Shown: positions 16,674-26,555, counted from the stretch's first letter. The stretch: DNA of 60,110 bases from Acinetobacter lwoffii (GCF_002321025.1 NZ_DCLL01000018.1:1-60110); one strand, 5' to 3'. Notes: a model not told the origin generated them from the sequence alone. Translations and numbers: made by a program.

Positions 16674-17666
16674 TTACCACTTGGCATAATGCTGTTCAAG
16701 CAAGGCATATTCATTCAGTAAAATAATTTCCTGATCATCCTGTTGGATCGTTCCGGAAACTTTGGCTTGCCACTGACTAAACTGACTGCCGACCAGACGC
16801 AGATTCAGATTTTCATAACGGCGCCAGCCTGTACTCACCATCAGATTCAATTTTTCATCCAGCGACTGAATCGTCCATTGGTTTTCCGATTCCTGCTGAA
16901 ACAGTACATCGGCCAATGCATAAATCTTGCCATTGATCCACAGACAGTTTTCATTGCCAAAACTTTCATTCACACCTGAAGCCAGATTAATTCCAATCCG
17001 GTTCTGGCTCACATCCCAGAAATTACAGGACAGCCAGAACCAGGCGGTTTCCGGGCGCAAAAAGCCACAGGTGTCATCCAGAGAAGCAAAGCTGCGTTCA
17101 TTAAACTGGATGTTTTCACCCTGCTTGTTAATGAAAAAACCCTCACAGCCCAAAGTAGTTAACTTCTGAGTATAGGTCCAGCCATTGATACCGGTCGGAC
17201 TGCACATACTCAGTGGATCGGTTCCGGCACAGAAAATCCGGGCACTGAGTTTAATTTCGCCGTATTTGCTGACGTTGATATAACGCACCCCATTGGCATG
17301 CTGGATATCGATCTGAAAAGGTGATTTGTGGAAATAACTATGATTAAACAGTGGCTGTTCATCCAGCACAGTGTTGCGTGACAGGAAATTAATCGCATTC
17401 CATTCCAGCACTTCATTGGTCATATGGTTATAGACATAGACAAAACCATGCCCTGCCCATGCGATATCGGCAATTGCCAGTCCAATGGTATAATGCTCGT
17501 GCTGAATACTACAGAATTTGAATTTTTTATATTTTAAATGCTTACGCCAGCCTGACAGCACATGACCATAAGGATTCTTGTATTGATATGCCTGATAGTC
17601 AATACTTTTTGGAAGCTCCTTGAAACGTCCATAACGCGGTTGTCCATTTGCCTGAATTAAATCCAT
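16674..17666 (-). CDS. DUF2804 family protein
   Basis: The 330-residue protein is rich in Trp, Tyr and Asn, with no signal peptide or membrane helix. The pattern of an N-terminal GRF, IADIAWAGHGFVYVY, GCEGFFINKQGE, AWFWLSCNFW and INLASGVNES fits the DUF2804 family, a beta-rich fold of unknown role. It is convergent with the hydrolase gene and tandem with the DUF1543 gene 137 bases upstream. No function is proposed. Confidence 0.7.
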   Translation of the reverse strand: MDLIQANGQPRYGRFKELPKSIDYQAYQYKNPYGHVLSGWRKHLKYKKFKFCSIQHEHYTIGLAIADIAWAGHGFVYVYNHMTNEVLEWNAINFLSRNTVLDEQPLFNHSYFHKSPFQIDIQHANGVRYINVSKYGEIKLSARIFCAGTDPLSMCSPTGINGWTYTQKLTTLGCEGFFINKQGENIQFNERSFASLDDTCGFLRPETAWFWLSCNFWDVSQNRIGINLASGVNESFGNENCLWINGKIYALADVLFQQESENQWTIQSLDEKLNLMVSTGWRRYENLNLRLVGSQFSQWQAKVSGTIQQDDQEIILLNEYALLEQHYAKW

Positions 17667-17803
17667 TTAAGACATTCCATCTCAGTCAAAACTGTTTTTC
17701 CTTGGCAGTATTATGCCGATTATTAAATTTTGATAAAGAGATTTTTTAAACCGCTTATCGAATCATCAAGCCAGCCGCAGGTTTAATTCAATCACAGACC
17801 GCT

Positions 17804-18313
17804 TTAAATCGTGAGATAGGTATTTTCCCAGCGATTGCCACTGAAACTACCTTCTAACAGTTGTACGTAGCGGCCATAAACCTGATCAATGGCAATACAG
17901 TCATCTACATCCAGCACACGGTCAGTATGCTGTTTTTGCCAGTGCCGGGCGAAGTAAGCTTTACCGCGCTGTTTGGCCACCATGGCATTCTGCGCAACCA
18001 CCAGCACATAACGATGCAACTCGCCAAATTCACGTGGATCATAACCACCCAGATTAATCAGCCAAAGTTTTTCATCGGATTGCTGTGGCTGTGCATCAGT
18101 AAATTGCAGCGCATAGGACTTGCCCTCGAACTCTAGCCCGTTGATTTGCGCCCAGGCATCAATATGCAGGCCTTGCTGCTCAGCAAACCAGGCATTTTTC
18201 AATTGCGGATAGGTGTCTTCCAGACTCTCTCCTACTGCCAAAACCACATCATGAACTTCTGTATTGGCACGGGCATGACGACCACCGAGCATTACAATAA
18301 ACAGGCTAGGCAT
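17804..18313 (-). CDS. DUF1543 family protein
   Basis: The 169-residue protein begins MPSLFIVMLGGRHARANTEV, and carries INLGGYDPREFGELH in the middle; both are typical of the DUF1543 family. The function is unknown. It is probably cytoplasmic. The start is supported by AAGGA six bases upstream. Confidence 0.78.
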   Translation of the reverse strand: MPSLFIVMLGGRHARANTEVHDVVLAVGESLEDTYPQLKNAWFAEQQGLHIDAWAQINGLEFEGKSYALQFTDAQPQQSDEKLWLINLGGYDPREFGELHRYVLVVAQNAMVAKQRGKAYFARHWQKQHTDRVLDVDDCIAIDQVYGRYVQLLEGSFSGNRWENTYLTI

Positions 18314-18797
18314 TACATTTCCTTGTCAGCGTCAATCTATAAGATCATTTCATTGATGCTTTCCAGTATAGCGCAAAGCTATTCCATGATGATGTAGCCA
18401 TCTGCCAAGGACAAATTTGCATCGTCAGCCTGACTAAATTTGCGCAAAACCGCATCCAGTCACTCTGTATCGATATCCATATCGAGGATCAGTTTAAGCT
18501 TGTGTCAGGATCAAAAAACCATTTTCAGTGAATACAATTGACTAGCAAATCATTTCCGATCATTTTCATCAGAATTTACAGCGGAAGATGATTATTTTTT
18601 TGTACAAAATACAAACACGGCTAAACCGCACAAATCTGTACAAATTTTCGCCCAAATTTCAATCTAAAGGCATATTTCGTTGACTGAAATGCGCTGAAAG
18701 ACGATACTCTCAATGTTTTTATTTAAGCAAATCGGTTCAAAGAGGCTGGGCCAAAAGTTCGGTCCTCAGAAACTCAATCCAACGCAAGGGGCTATAT
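18314..18797. other. Divergent spacer upstream of icd
   Basis: A 484-base spacer with no open frame worth calling. Its right half holds the icd promoter (annotated) and a 5' untranslated leader of about 80 bases before the icd start codon. The left half is less AT-rich but shows no recognisable element. Confidence 0.55.
18680..18708 (+). promoter_or_regulatory. Promoter of icd
   Basis: TTGACT, a 17-base spacer and GATACT stand 90 bases upstream of the icd start codon: an almost consensus sigma-70 promoter. Confidence 0.75.
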
Positions 18798-21029
18798 ATG
18801 GCTGGTGGAAAGTCAACTATCATTTACACACTGACCGACGAGGCGCCATTACTGGCGACTTATTCTCTGCTGCCGATCATTGAGACCTTTACTAAGCCAG
18901 CTGGCGTTGAGATCGTCAAAAGTGACATCTCTGTAGCTGTGCGCGTGCTCTCCGAATTTACAGATTACCTAAGCGAAGAGCAAAAGGTGCCTGACACTCT
19001 AGCTGAGCTAGGTCGTCTTACACAAGATCCAGACACGAACATTATCAAACTCCCAAATATCAGTGCTTCTGTTGGCCAGCTAACAGCGTGTATCAAGGAA
19101 CTTCAGTCTAAAGGTTATGCAATCCCTGACTATCCTGAAAACCCGACCACTGAAGAAGAAAAAGCAATCAAGGCACGTTATAGCAAATGTCTTGGTTCAG
19201 CAGTAAACCCGGTTCTACGTGAAGGTAACTCAGACCGTCGTGCACCTGCTGCCGTTAAAAACTACGTGAAAAAACACCCGCACTCTATGAGCGAGTGGAA
19301 ACAGTGGTCACAAACTCACGTTTCACACATGGACGAAGGTGACTTCTACCACGGCGAAAAGTCGATGACTTTAGACCGCGCACGTGATGTGAAAATGGAA
19401 CTGATCACCAAGTCTGGTGAAACCATCGTTCTTAAGCCAAAAGTTGCGCTTCAAGACGGCGAAATCATCGATTCAATGTTCATGAGCAAGAAAGCACTTT
19501 GCGACTTCTACGAGAAAGAACTTGAAGACTGTCGTGAAGCGGGCATCCTGTTCTCTTTACACGTTAAAGCAACCATGATGAAGGTGTCTCACCCGATTGT
19601 ATTTGGTCACTGTGTAAGAATCTACTACAAAGAAGCATTCGAAAAACATGGCAAGCTTTTTGATGAGCTTGGCATTAATGTCAATAACGGTATGGCAGGT
19701 CTTTACGAGAAGATCGAGGCGCTTCCAACTTCTCAACGTGAAGAAATCATCCGTGATCTACATGCTTGCCAAGAACACCGTCCAGCATTGGCAATGGTTG
19801 ATTCAGCAAAAGGCATCACTAACTTCCACTCTCCTAACGACGTAATTGTAGATGCTTCTATGCCTGCAATGATCCGTGGTGGCGGTAAAATGTGGGGTGC
19901 TGACGGCAAACCTTACGACTGTAAAGCGGTAATGCCTGAATCTACATTCGCACGTATTTACCAGGAAATGATCAATTTCTGTAAGTGGAATGGCAATTTC
20001 GATCCAAAAACCATGGGTACTGTACCGAACGTTGGTTTGATGGCGCAAAAAGCTGAAGAATACGGCTCACACGACAAGACTTTCGAGATTTCTGAAGCCG
20101 GTGTTGCAAACATCGTTGATCTTGAAACTGGCGAAGTGTTGATGTCACAAAACGTGGAAGAAGGCGATATCTGGCGTATGTGTCAGGTGAAAGACGCACC
20201 GATCCGCGACTGGGTGAAACTTGCAGTTACTCGTGCACGTAACTCTGGCATGCCGGCAATCTTCTGGCTTGACCCGTACCGTCCACACGAAAATGAACTG
20301 ATCAAGAAAGTTGAAAAATACCTGAAAGATCATGACACCACTGGTCTTGATATCCAGATCATGTCACAAGTACGTGCAATGCGTTATACGCTTGAACGTG
20401 TTGCGCGCGGTCTAGATACTATTTCTGTAACAGGTAACATCCTGCGTGACTACCTGACTGACTTGTTCCCAATCATGGAATTGGGTACATCTGCGAAAAT
20501 GTTGTCTATCGTGCCGTTAATGGCGGGTGGCGGCATGTACGAAACAGGTGCAGGCGGTTCTGCTCCTAAGCACGTACAGCAGTTAGTTGAAGAAAACCAC
20601 TTACGTTGGGATTCACTCGGTGAATTCATGGCGTTGGCGGTATCTTTAGAAGAAATGGGTATTAAAGAAGGCAATGACGACATCAAGTTACTTGCTAAAA
20701 CTTTAGACCAAGCGACTGGTAAATTGCTAGATAACGACAAGTCTCCTTCTCGTCGTACTGGCGAATTGGACAACCGTGGTAGCCATTTCTACCTGGCGAA
20801 ATTCTGGGCTGAAGAACTTGCTGCTCAAGACGAAAATGCTGAATTGAAAGCGAAATTTGCACCACTTGCAAAAACTTTAGCTGAAAATGAAGATAAAATC
20901 GTTGCTGAGCTTGCAGAAGTTCAAGGCAAATCAGTAGACATCGGCGGTTACTACGCAGTTGATCAAGAAAAAGTAAATGCAGTGATGCGTCCAAGTGCTA
21001 CTTTAAATGCAGCGCTTGAAACGATCTAA
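18798..21029 (+). CDS. icd: Monomeric NADP-dependent isocitrate dehydrogenase
   Basis: Oxidatively decarboxylates isocitrate to 2-oxoglutarate in the citric acid cycle and supplies NADPH. At 743 residues it belongs to the large single-chain type (IDH-II), unrelated in length to the dimeric enzyme of about 416 residues. Family landmarks include the N-terminal STIIYTLTDEAPLLATYSLL, the substrate-loop region KNYVKKHPHSMSEWK and DNRGSHFYLAKFWAEELA near the C-terminus. AAGGGG lies six bases before the ATG. It has its own promoter and terminator. Confidence 0.96.
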   Translation: MAGGKSTIIYTLTDEAPLLATYSLLPIIETFTKPAGVEIVKSDISVAVRVLSEFTDYLSEEQKVPDTLAELGRLTQDPDTNIIKLPNISASVGQLTACIKELQSKGYAIPDYPENPTTEEEKAIKARYSKCLGSAVNPVLREGNSDRRAPAAVKNYVKKHPHSMSEWKQWSQTHVSHMDEGDFYHGEKSMTLDRARDVKMELITKSGETIVLKPKVALQDGEIIDSMFMSKKALCDFYEKELEDCREAGILFSLHVKATMMKVSHPIVFGHCVRIYYKEAFEKHGKLFDELGINVNNGMAGLYEKIEALPTSQREEIIRDLHACQEHRPALAMVDSAKGITNFHSPNDVIVDASMPAMIRGGGKMWGADGKPYDCKAVMPESTFARIYQEMINFCKWNGNFDPKTMGTVPNVGLMAQKAEEYGSHDKTFEISEAGVANIVDLETGEVLMSQNVEEGDIWRMCQVKDAPIRDWVKLAVTRARNSGMPAIFWLDPYRPHENELIKKVEKYLKDHDTTGLDIQIMSQVRAMRYTLERVARGLDTISVTGNILRDYLTDLFPIMELGTSAKMLSIVPLMAGGGMYETGAGGSAPKHVQQLVEENHLRWDSLGEFMALAVSLEEMGIKEGNDDIKLLAKTLDQATGKLLDNDKSPSRRTGELDNRGSHFYLAKFWAEELAAQDENAELKAKFAPLAKTLAENEDKIVAELAEVQGKSVDIGGYYAVDQEKVNAVMRPSATLNAALETI

Positions 21030-21060
21030 GCTTTTGCAAAACTGACTCAGTCAGTAAGTT

Positions 21061-21092
21061 AAAAAAACCGGCGTCTAGGCGCCGGTTTTTTT
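21061..21092 (+). terminator. Terminator of icd
   Basis: CCGGCG and CGCCGG form a GC-rich stem with a six-base loop, with seven A before and seven T after it, 32 bases after the icd stop codon. Confidence 0.92.
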
Positions 21093-21242
21093 ATGCCTGA
21101 TTCATGTAGCACAATCACCTAATCAATCCATTTCTCGAACGGTGCGATACAACGTTATTTTCGCGAGTTATTTATTCAAATCAAACAGATAATATGTTGA
21201 AAGCGGATAGAAAAAGAAACGGGTGATTATTATACAGGCAAT

Positions 21243-21276
21243 AAAAAACCCCAAGACTGAATGTGCTTGGGGTTTT
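21243..21276 (-). terminator. Terminator of the tRNA-Leu gene
   Basis: On the minus strand AACCCCAAG and CTTGGGGTT pair and are followed by a T run. It lies ten bases after the 3' end of tRNA-Leu. Confidence 0.85.
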
Positions 21277-21285
21277 CTAGAATTT

Positions 21286-21372
21286 TGGTCCCGAGGGTCG
21301 GACTCGAACCGACACGTCATCTCTGACAGCGGATTTTGAGTCCGCCGCGTCTACCAATTTCACCACCTCGGG
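21286..21372 (-). tRNA. tRNA-Leu (CAA)
   Basis: An 87-base class II tRNA with a long variable arm on the minus strand. The acceptor CCCGAGG pairs with CCTCGGG, the anticodon loop CTCAAAA gives CAA, and CCA is encoded. It reads UUG codons. It is a single-gene unit with its own promoter and terminator. Confidence 0.95.
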
Positions 21373-21386
21373 AGTGGATGAAAGGT

Positions 21387-21414
21387 ATAATACGCGATTT
21401 CTCAGCACTGTCAA
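21387..21414 (-). promoter_or_regulatory. Promoter of tRNA-Leu
   Basis: On the minus strand TTGACA (perfect -35), a 16-base spacer and TATTAT lie just upstream of the tRNA-Leu 5' end. Confidence 0.75.
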
Positions 21415-21539
21415 CGCAGAATATTTACATTTGCTTATTTTTAAAACAAATCGCATTTTTTCGTTTTAAAATCGAGCAATTCCCGCCATAAAAAAGAAAA
21501 AAGTTTATACTAGCCGCAGTTTTTTTAGCGTAAATCATC

Positions 21540-22574
21540 ATGCAACTTTCTGATTTTAATTTCGATCTCCCCGATGAGCTGATTGCTCGCTATCCTCTGG
21601 AAACACGCAGTGCCTCTCGCCTGCTACACCTCGATGCCCAGGGTCAATATCACGACCATCAATTTACTGACATTCTGGATTTACTTGAAGACGGCGACCT
21701 GTTGGTATTAAACGACACCAAAGTCATGAAGGCCCGTTTAAAAGGTAAACGTGCTTCAGGCGGTGCGGTAGAAGTGCTGGTTGAGCGTATGCAAGATCGC
21801 TTTATTGCCTATTGCCATATCAAGGCCAGTAATACTCCGAAAGCCGGTGCAGAGCTTTTTATTGGCCCGGATGCAGTTAAAGTCACGGTACAAGGCCGTC
21901 ATGAAAATCTGTTTATTGTAGAATTTTCACAACCGATTCTCGATGTGCTGGATCAATACGGCGCCTTGCCTATTCCGCCTTATTTCAACCGTGAAGCGGA
22001 AGAGATTGATACCGAACGTTATCAAACCGTATTTAATGACCCGACTAAACTGGCCAGCGTCGCAGCACCTACTGCCAGCCTGCATTTTGATGCCGATCTG
22101 CTGGCAAAATTGGAAGCCAAAGGGATTCAAAAAACTTTTGTGACCCTACATGTTGGTGCAGGTACTTTCCTGCCAGTGCGTACCGATGATATTCAAAATC
22201 ACATCATGCACAGCGAATGGTGCGATGTCCCTGAAACTGCGGTCGATATGATTCGCCAGACCAAAGCCCGTGGCAATAAAGTCATTTCCGTGGGGACGAC
22301 TGCCACCCGTGCAGTCGAAAGTGCAGCGCAAGCACATAACGGTGAACTGGCAGCCTGGACAGGTGATACCCAGATTTTCATTTATCCAGGTTATCAGTTT
22401 AAAGTGGTCGATCGTTTGATCACCAACTTCCATTTACCAGAATCGACCCTGTTAATGCTGGTGTCTGCCTTGTCCAATCGTGACAATATTCTGAATGCTT
22501 ATAAGCATGCAGTAGACAGCAAATATCGCTTCTTCAGTTATGGCGATGCCATGCTGATTGATCAGGTGAAATAA
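21540..22574 (+). CDS. queA: S-adenosylmethionine:tRNA ribosyltransferase-isomerase
   Basis: Adds the ribosyl part of S-adenosylmethionine to 7-aminomethyl-7-deazaguanine in tRNA, giving epoxyqueuosine. The 344-residue protein is full length. It has the conserved LIARYPLETRSASRLLHL start, LNDTKVMKARL, FVTLHVGAGTFLPVRTDD and TNFHLPESTLLMLVSAL. In many gamma-proteobacteria queA is directly followed by tgt; here three other genes lie between them. Confidence 0.97.
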   Translation: MQLSDFNFDLPDELIARYPLETRSASRLLHLDAQGQYHDHQFTDILDLLEDGDLLVLNDTKVMKARLKGKRASGGAVEVLVERMQDRFIAYCHIKASNTPKAGAELFIGPDAVKVTVQGRHENLFIVEFSQPILDVLDQYGALPIPPYFNREAEEIDTERYQTVFNDPTKLASVAAPTASLHFDADLLAKLEAKGIQKTFVTLHVGAGTFLPVRTDDIQNHIMHSEWCDVPETAVDMIRQTKARGNKVISVGTTATRAVESAAQAHNGELAAWTGDTQIFIYPGYQFKVVDRLITNFHLPESTLLMLVSALSNRDNILNAYKHAVDSKYRFFSYGDAMLIDQVK

Positions 22575-22590
22575 TTGAGAACCATTGCCC

Positions 22591-23619
22591 ATGCCGATCG
22601 AGTCTGTACAACAGTCCATTCATATTCGTCGCAAGAAAAATGCAGTGGTGTTTCAGAATATCGCTCGGCTTTGGGAAGTGGGTCAACAGGCCAAAACACA
22701 TCAGCAACTGCTCGACGGACTGCATCCCTGGAATGGCCCGATTACGCTCAAGTTTGAAAATAACCTGCCGCTTGCGCTTGCCGGAATTGGGCTTTTTCTG
22801 ATTGGCAGCATTTTTATTGCGCCGGGAAATATCTGGATTCAGGGCAGTGTTTTTCTCGGCTGTCTCTGCATCTTCTGGGCCTATATTTGCTATGAACAGC
22901 AGCAACCCTTAGAGGAAGTCATTGCTTTTCTGGAAGAACAGGCACTGGCCAAGAAATATCAGCTTGCCTTTCAACAACAGCCACAGCATATTTCCATGCC
23001 ACTCAATCCCCTGCACTTTATCCGGCATTTAAAACAATTATTTCCAGTATTCCAGCAAGGTTCGTTGAGTAATGAGATTCAGCGTTATGCCAGCACGGTC
23101 TGGGAAGACGAAAACGGCCAGCAACATCAGGTGCTGCTATTTCAATACCACTATATTGATGAAGTACAGACCCGAAACAAGGAGGGCCAACCGGTCAAAC
23201 TGATGCAGGTCCATAAAGACCTGTGGGGCGTGTTTGTGTTTGATATCCAGATTCAGGGACTGGCGGTCACCACCTCCAGAAAGAAATTTTATTATCCTTA
23301 TAGCCATCCCTGGCACAGCAGCGATATTCGCACCAACCAGAGATTAAGCTTTTATGGCAGCGATCCGATGCAGACTGCCAAATTACTCAGTCCGGGTTTT
23401 GTGCTACGACTGGCCGATTTTTTTGAACAGCGTCAGGGTGATTTACTGTTTCACCCAGAAAATAAAATACTGTGTTATCTGGGGCCACATGATTTATTTC
23501 AGGTGTCGAGCAAGCAGAATAACATTAATGACATTCCCGCATTGCGTGGCCATCTGAGAACGTTTAAATTAAAACAGCTCGAAAACTTACAACATGATCT
23601 GCTGCAGTTTTTAAAATAA
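22591..23619 (+). CDS. Membrane protein of the LemA neighbourhood, possibly DUF3137
   Basis: A 342-residue protein with two membrane helices at about residues 60-80 (LALAGIGLFLIGSIFI) and 86-105 (GSVFLGCLCIFWAYICY), then a large soluble part with FYYPYSHPWH and a basic C-terminus. The layout and the place just before a lemA-like gene resemble DUF3137 proteins, which are often coded beside LemA, but the match is from memory and is not certain. The ATG at 22591 is preferred to the in-frame TTG two codons before. It starts 16 bases after queA and could be co-transcribed with it. Confidence 0.7.
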   Translation: MPIESVQQSIHIRRKKNAVVFQNIARLWEVGQQAKTHQQLLDGLHPWNGPITLKFENNLPLALAGIGLFLIGSIFIAPGNIWIQGSVFLGCLCIFWAYICYEQQQPLEEVIAFLEEQALAKKYQLAFQQQPQHISMPLNPLHFIRHLKQLFPVFQQGSLSNEIQRYASTVWEDENGQQHQVLLFQYHYIDEVQTRNKEGQPVKLMQVHKDLWGVFVFDIQIQGLAVTTSRKKFYYPYSHPWHSSDIRTNQRLSFYGSDPMQTAKLLSPGFVLRLADFFEQRQGDLLFHPENKILCYLGPHDLFQVSSKQNNINDIPALRGHLRTFKLKQLENLQHDLLQFLK

Positions 23620-23668
23620 ATTTTTCGCATCATTTTTAAAATATAGATATAGCTTGGGGAGATCTCGG

Positions 23669-24238
23669 ATGGGATTTTTGATTTTATGTTTGGTCATTGT
23701 GGCACTGATTGTCGCGATTATCATGATCCGCAACAGTATTGTCCGTCATCATAACGCCACGATTCGCGCCTGGTCGGATGTCGCCAGTTATGAACGGCAA
23801 AAACTGAAAATTCTGGATGGGCTGCAACCGCTGGTCGAGCAATACTCGAGTTTTGAAAAAGGCACGCTAGAAAAAGTCACCGAACTGCGTCAGAACATCA
23901 TGAACCTGAATATCAAGGATGCCGATATTGGACAGTTGCAACGCATTGAAAGTCTGAATAAACAGTTGATGCATAGCTTGAATGTGGTGATTGAAAATTA
24001 TCCGGAACTGAAAGCTAATGACATCTATCTGAAAATGATGGCTGAAATTGAAGAACAGAATGAAAATGTCGGTGCTGCGATTACCATTTATAATCGCAAT
24101 GTCGAGCTGTTTAATAACCAGATCCAGATTTTTCCGCACAACATCATTAACAATATGTTGCTCAGAAAAAAAGTGGTACGTCCCTTCCGTGATCAAAGCG
24201 TGACCCAGAATTTTGATTACCGTCCGAACTTTCACTGA
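23669..24238 (+). CDS. LemA family protein
   Basis: The 190-residue protein has one N-terminal membrane helix (MGFLILCLVIVALIVAIIMI) followed by a helical domain with the LemA features RHHNATIRAWSDVASYERQK and AITIYNRNVELFNNQIQIFP; the usual family motif around AYNxxVxxYN is recognisable. Most of the protein lies on one side of the inner membrane, probably outside. The start at 23669 has GGGGAG eight bases upstream, better than the in-frame TTG at 23654. LemA proteins have no settled biochemical role. Confidence 0.87.
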   Translation: MGFLILCLVIVALIVAIIMIRNSIVRHHNATIRAWSDVASYERQKLKILDGLQPLVEQYSSFEKGTLEKVTELRQNIMNLNIKDADIGQLQRIESLNKQLMHSLNVVIENYPELKANDIYLKMMAEIEEQNENVGAAITIYNRNVELFNNQIQIFPHNIINNMLLRKKVVRPFRDQSVTQNFDYRPNFH

Positions 24239-24265
24239 GTGAACAGCAATATCTGATAAAATTTT

Positions 24266-24309
24266 GCATCCTTGGCGCATTAACTTATTATAAAAACAGC
24301 CAAGGATGC
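24266..24309. repeat. Perfect 11-base inverted repeat
   Basis: GCATCCTTGGC at 24266-24276 is repeated in inverted orientation as GCCAAGGATGC at 24299-24309 with a 22-base AT-rich loop. No T run follows, so it is not a normal terminator. It lies between the lemA-like gene and the following gene and could be a transcript-stabilising hairpin or a protein-binding site. Confidence 0.6.
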
Positions 24310-24351
24310 GGCTGTACCTGTCTAAAACTTATAAAATAAAGAATAAAAATT

Positions 24352-25194
24352 ATGCTGGATTATTTAGAGCAGTTGCAACAGACGCTGGTCGAGGAATTTT
24401 ATCGGTTATACGACCATTATCAGGATGATCAAATCTATGCCTGTAGTCTGGTCTTTGACGAATTTTTACTGCTGGATGATCTGGCCATTTCGACTGAACG
24501 CAGTATTTTTAAAGATCCAGAAGATCCTCAGCAATATCTGGCTGAACAGGATCGCTGGAATGTCCGGAAATGGCGTTATCGGGCCCACGCTTTGCCCGAT
24601 TCTGGACTCATCCCCTTTAAAACCTTGCTGGCCGATTATTTTAAAACCCAGCACAGCTTTGGCCATCCGGTCTTGGCACAGCAGAAACAGCTGCACGCGA
24701 CGCATCTGGATTTATTGCTGGATAGTTTTAAACAGGCCAAACATCGTCTTTCTGAGGCCTATGGTCTGGATCTGGATGGCATCCTGTTTTTCATGAGCCT
24801 GCCAACCCAAGTCGAATTTGAATGCCAATCTGCACAGACACTTAATCCTGAGCATATTCATTTACAGGAATTTCTGGCATCCAGACAAACTACTCATTTA
24901 CCTGCCATGCAGAAACGCTTGAAACTCTCGCAAAACGACAAAGATATTCTGATTGATCTGGAGCAGATGCTGGTGATGGAGCCTTATGACTATCTACAAG
25001 TGGCGCAAGATGCCTATTTGCTGACTTTGGAATCCTATTTTGTCGATAGCAATATTTATATCCAGAAACTGATCCAGCATATCGCCGCAATGGCCTCTGA
25101 GCCGGATGGCAGCTGCGCCCTGAGCCGGGAAGATATTCAGCAGCGCTTGCAGCAGTTTTCTACACATCCGCCAATTTCCCCGGATGTTCCCTAG
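24352..25194 (+). CDS. Cytoplasmic protein, possibly DUF4303
   Basis: A 280-residue acidic, mostly helical protein with no signal peptide or membrane helix. The N-terminal layout (LVEEFYRLYDHY, YACSLVFDEFLLLDD, then VRKWRYRAH) resembles DUF4303 proteins, which are often immunity-like or housekeeping proteins of unknown role; the assignment is tentative. It follows the lemA-like gene after a 113-base spacer carrying a perfect inverted repeat, and precedes tgt by 130 bases. Confidence 0.6.
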   Translation: MLDYLEQLQQTLVEEFYRLYDHYQDDQIYACSLVFDEFLLLDDLAISTERSIFKDPEDPQQYLAEQDRWNVRKWRYRAHALPDSGLIPFKTLLADYFKTQHSFGHPVLAQQKQLHATHLDLLLDSFKQAKHRLSEAYGLDLDGILFFMSLPTQVEFECQSAQTLNPEHIHLQEFLASRQTTHLPAMQKRLKLSQNDKDILIDLEQMLVMEPYDYLQVAQDAYLLTLESYFVDSNIYIQKLIQHIAAMASEPDGSCALSREDIQQRLQQFSTHPPISPDVP

Positions 25195-25324
25195 CTTCAG
25201 CGATAAATAAAATTACAGAGCGAATGCTCTACAATGCTGGCGTTTAGCGTAAGAATCAAGGAAAATAGCGCCCTTTAGCTATAACAATCAGCGAACTGTT
25301 TTTTCGCCTTGATGTGGAACTCCT

Positions 25325-26455
25325 ATGAAGTTTGAAAAATTAGGTCAGTCGGGCCGTGCCCGTCGTGGTCGTTTAACGCTTGAACATGGTGTGGTGGAAA
25401 CCCCGATGTTCATGCCTGTGGGTACTTATGGTACGGTCAAGGGTCTGTTGCCACGCGACATTGAAGAGATCAAATCTCAAGTCATTCTGGGCAATACTTT
25501 CCATTTGTATTTACGTCCAGGATTGGATGTGATTCGTGAACATGGCGGCCTGCACGGCTTTATGAAATGGAATAGTCCCATTTTGACCGATTCAGGCGGC
25601 TTCCAGGTCTTCAGTCTGGGCGCAATGCGTAAAATTAAAGAAGAAGGTGTCACCTTCCGCTCGCCGATTGATGGTTCAAAAGTATTTTTATCTCCTGAAA
25701 TTTCAATGGATATTCAGCACACGCTGAACTCTGACATTGTGATGATTTTTGATGAATGTACGCCCTACCCTGCGACGCATGAAGAAGCACAAAAATCGTT
25801 GCAGCTGTCTTTACGCTGGGCCAAACGCTGTAAAACCCAGCATCATGACGTGCTGAAAAACCGTAATGCGCTGTTCGGTATTATTCAAGGCGGCATGTAT
25901 GAAGATTTACGTGATGAATCTTTAAAAGGCCTGCTAGAAATCGACTTTGATGGTTATGCGATTGGCGGCCTGTCCGTTGGTGAGCCAAAAGAGGAAATGA
26001 TCAAGGTACTGGATTATCTTCCAGAAAAAATGCCTGCAGATAAACCGCGTTATTTGATGGGTGTCGGCAAGCCTGAAGATATTGTGGAAGCGGTGCGTCG
26101 TGGTGTCGATATGTTTGACTGCGTGATGCCAACCCGAAATGCACGTAACGGTCACTATTTTGTGACAGACGGCTTGGTGCGGATCCGTAATAGTAAATAT
26201 CGTCATGACCAAAGCCCACTCGATCCGCATTGCGACTGCTATACCTGCCAGAATTTCACCCGTGCCTATTTATTCCATCTTGAGAAATGTGGGGAAATGC
26301 TCGGCTCAATGCTCGGTACGATTCATAATCTGCGCTATTACCTGCGTTTGACTGAAGCGATGCGTGATGCATTAGACAACGGTACATTTGACGAATTTGT
26401 TCATGACTTTTATGCCCGCCGTGGCCTGGAAGTGCCACCTTGTCCGCAAGATTAA
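25325..26455 (+). CDS. tgt: tRNA-guanine(34) transglycosylase
   Basis: Exchanges guanine 34 of tRNA-Asp, -Asn, -His and -Tyr for preQ1, before QueA acts. The 376-residue protein has Asp89 in LTDSGGFQVFSLGAMR, the nucleophile region DMFDCVMPTRNARNGH, the GGLSVGEPKEEM loop and the zinc site CDCYTCQNFTRAYLFHL. It heads the tgt-yajC-secD-secF series, the same order as in E. coli. Confidence 0.97.
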   Translation: MKFEKLGQSGRARRGRLTLEHGVVETPMFMPVGTYGTVKGLLPRDIEEIKSQVILGNTFHLYLRPGLDVIREHGGLHGFMKWNSPILTDSGGFQVFSLGAMRKIKEEGVTFRSPIDGSKVFLSPEISMDIQHTLNSDIVMIFDECTPYPATHEEAQKSLQLSLRWAKRCKTQHHDVLKNRNALFGIIQGGMYEDLRDESLKGLLEIDFDGYAIGGLSVGEPKEEMIKVLDYLPEKMPADKPRYLMGVGKPEDIVEAVRRGVDMFDCVMPTRNARNGHYFVTDGLVRIRNSKYRHDQSPLDPHCDCYTCQNFTRAYLFHLEKCGEMLGSMLGTIHNLRYYLRLTEAMRDALDNGTFDEFVHDFYARRGLEVPPCPQD

Positions 26456-26555
26456 TCCATCAGCATTTGCGCTGAGGAAAAAGACAATGTAAATTGCAAG
26501 AATATGTCAATTTATTATCGAGTTGATCACCAGTTTTTTATTTTAGGAAAATGTA

